Shown here: piece after piece, positions 62,200-64,000 of the stretch | Layout: each line of letters starts with the position of its first letter | Position numbering within the stretch: the stretch's first letter is position 1 | Source: Alentia gelatinosa | Lineage: Eukaryota; Annelida; Polychaeta; Phyllodocida; Polynoidae | NCBI GenBank assembly: GCA_950022655.1 | Contig: OX465592.1 | Location: 4,084,623-4,148,622 of the forward strand | Reading direction: 5' to 3' | Length of the DNA: 64,000 bases | Translations under genes and position numbers: made by a program | Notes under the pieces: generated by a model | The model's database searches: none | Told to the model about the DNA's origin: nothing | The model's input: the letters and a program-made list of their open reading frames with translations, nothing else

Positions 62200-63600
62200 C
62201 GTTACTATTGGTAAAATTATCGCATGAGCTCGTAAATATTCAAAAACTCACCCAAAATGTGTTGACTTTGAAGTGATAATCAAAGTCGCCTGGGCAGGCG
62301 GAAGTGACTATCTGCTATGAACTATGCGCATGCGTCACTATCGCAATGTTCATAGCCGTGATTTCGTAAATAAATGTTAGAAAATTCTTTCATTTGTGAA
62401 TAATAGTGTCATAATATTATTTACAAATTTCCTGTAGGATTTCCAGATGAATACCCTATTCATCCGTATTAATATACTTCATGAAAGTATGAGATCTTAT
62501 CGGCACCTTTGTTGCATCTGTAGGATATTATTTATAAGTTTCCTGGTGATCCTGGTGAATGAATGCTGAACTGTATAGTCGGATGAACAAAGATATCCTA
62601 TTGCATCGCATCTAGATGTATTAAATTCTGATCCCAGTATAGTATGACATTCAATGTATAGAGAAACTGACACTCAATGCCTATAGAGTATTTAGGAAAA
62701 TACTCAATGGGGGATTGTGTCACAAATGTTAGCCTATTAGTCAATGTGAAGGTTGAGATAAATTTTTTATATATGTTTATTGCATCTCTCACCATAGTGA
62801 GTTCTTCCGATACAAGTTGCAACCTATTTTCTATGATATACTAAGTATGGATTTCAAGAGAGAGCATTCATCGTATTAATATACTTCATGAAAGTATCCT
62901 TCAACCTGCCTTAAACGTTAGCCTTCAGACGAAGTTTAAAAGGCACACAATACAAGAAAAGAATTGATAAAATGAATTTTAAAATAGAGTTGATCGATGC
63001 ATAAGTAGCTGGTGTGATAACTTTATAGTCATTTGTCACCGTCATTCCGGCATGTCTGTTACATACCGGAAGCATGCTTCAAGTCGTCCCCGTATTGTGT
63101 AAAACTGGCAGAGATGCAGGTTCAGTCACAAACTGTCTCAGTTTGGAATTTTTATCCAGTAACAATGAAAGAAGACTTCACTTGGGAAGTCCATTGGCTG
63201 TCAGTATCACTGGTGTTGAAGTCTGGTGATTGAGTGCAGCATAGACACGTAAATGGGAATCACCAACACATTTAATTTATTCGTGAACTTCTTAGTATAC
63301 ATAAACGTAATTGTAAACTCGTAAAAGTTGGTCAACAGTCAGTCCTTTCACAAGGCAACACCACTATTATCATACACTTATGGGCGAACGTCTATGAAAT
63401 ATTATCCTCTGCTAGGGGTGCAGTATGAATAATGTTCGGGCTCACCGAGACATAATGAATGTTCGGGAGCACTGTGCCCGTAGTGTACTTTGCAAGAATA
63501 TAAAATGGTATTATTTCCAGTTTTTTAGGTATATGATAATAAGAAAGCGTAGTGAGTGAACTTGAAGCGATTCCGTTCCCGGCATCATATCCTATAAAAT
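62200..63600. other. Intergenic or intronic, no gene seen
   Basis: AT-rich. 62630-62770 resembles a decayed hairpin 2 (GTCAATGTGAAGGTTGAGAT, ATGCCTATAGAGTATTTAGG). Two copies of ATATACTTCATGAAAGTAT occur at 62471 and 62880. Confidence 0.4.
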
Positions 63601-63762
63601 ATGTACCTCCGCCTCTGGCGTCAGGACGTAAGACCTCGAACGGCAATCGGAACGTGGTCACTAACTATGTTTTCTCTTAGTATTGAACATTCATGAAATA
63701 TTGGGCACTGAGGGGAATGTCAGCAATTACAACATTTATTCCCGCTTAAATGCTACCTCACT

Positions 63763-63767
<5 letters not shown>

Positions 63768-63846
<79 letters not shown>
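63768..63846. repeat. (TA)n microsatellite
   Basis: About 78 bases of pure TA, followed by a 71-bp duplication (GGCCACAGGTATATAATGAT ... GGGTAGGAGCGGGCAGTATA) that runs to the window end. Confidence 0.97.
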
Positions 63847-63849
<3 letters not shown>

Positions 63850-64000
63850 CACAGGTATATAATAATAAATATGACATGGGTAGGAGCGGGCAGTATACGT
63901 AGGAGATACGGCCACAGGTATATAATGATGAATATGACATGGGTAGGAGCGGGCAGTATACGTAGGACATACGGCCACAGGTATATAATGATGAATATGA

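Overview
This is a window of a eukaryotic nuclear genome from an animal. Genes are split by introns with canonical GT/AG junctions, and two of the three genes belong to animal families (SLC17 transporters and Cys-loop receptors). The compact vertebrate-unlike introns, the very dense load of short palindromic MITE-like elements and minisatellites, and the divergent receptor point to an invertebrate. A marine invertebrate such as a mollusc or amphioxus would fit, but the sequence read by eye does not settle the species.

Three protein-coding genes can be assembled exon by exon with consistent reading phase. (1) 4755-7704, plus strand, 4 exons: a secreted His/Gly-rich low-complexity protein (418 aa) with a TATA box and a poly(A) signal. 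(2) 12484-29906, minus strand, 12 exons: a 556-aa SLC17-type (sialin/VGLUT/phosphate transporter) major facilitator. The Arg and Glu that are normally conserved in its fourth membrane-segment region are replaced, and its last 22 codons plus stop lie inside a dispersed repeat. (3) 41654-56665, plus strand, 10 exons: a 463-aa Cys-loop ligand-gated ion channel subunit of nicotinic-receptor type. It is cation-type by its M2 segment but lacks the loop B Trp and the loop C Cys pair.

The rest is introns and intergenic DNA packed with repeats: 1-4.6 kb MITEs, a 58-bp array and a GTGAGTGAT minisatellite; 8-12.5 kb a palindromic element with a 60-bp terminal array, a tRNA-derived SINE and 150-bp repeats; 12.8-29.5 kb SLC17 introns with many MITEs; 30.5-41.6 kb intergenic, with a CRE/E2F-rich CpG patch, 64-bp and 16-bp arrays, and TTAA-flanked and pogo-like MITEs; 41.7-56.5 kb receptor introns; 57-64 kb intergenic with fold-back elements, a 46-bp array and (TA)n.

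The most unusual structure is a set of double-hairpin elements (about 250-400 bp) of several unrelated sequence families. They share one layout: hairpin 1 has a conserved central motif near CGAGGYGAWAGCCGAG, and hairpin 2 is bounded by TTATCYYACCCC and its complement and carries a TTAAGCCTATGG-like word. One copy (14180-14495) is delimited by a related empty site in this same window (52193/52194), so the two-hairpin unit seems to insert as one piece. A second theme is tandem arrays born from gene splice junctions: two SLC17 acceptors and one receptor donor are repeated several times inside their introns. A third is tandem arrays born from MITE ends.
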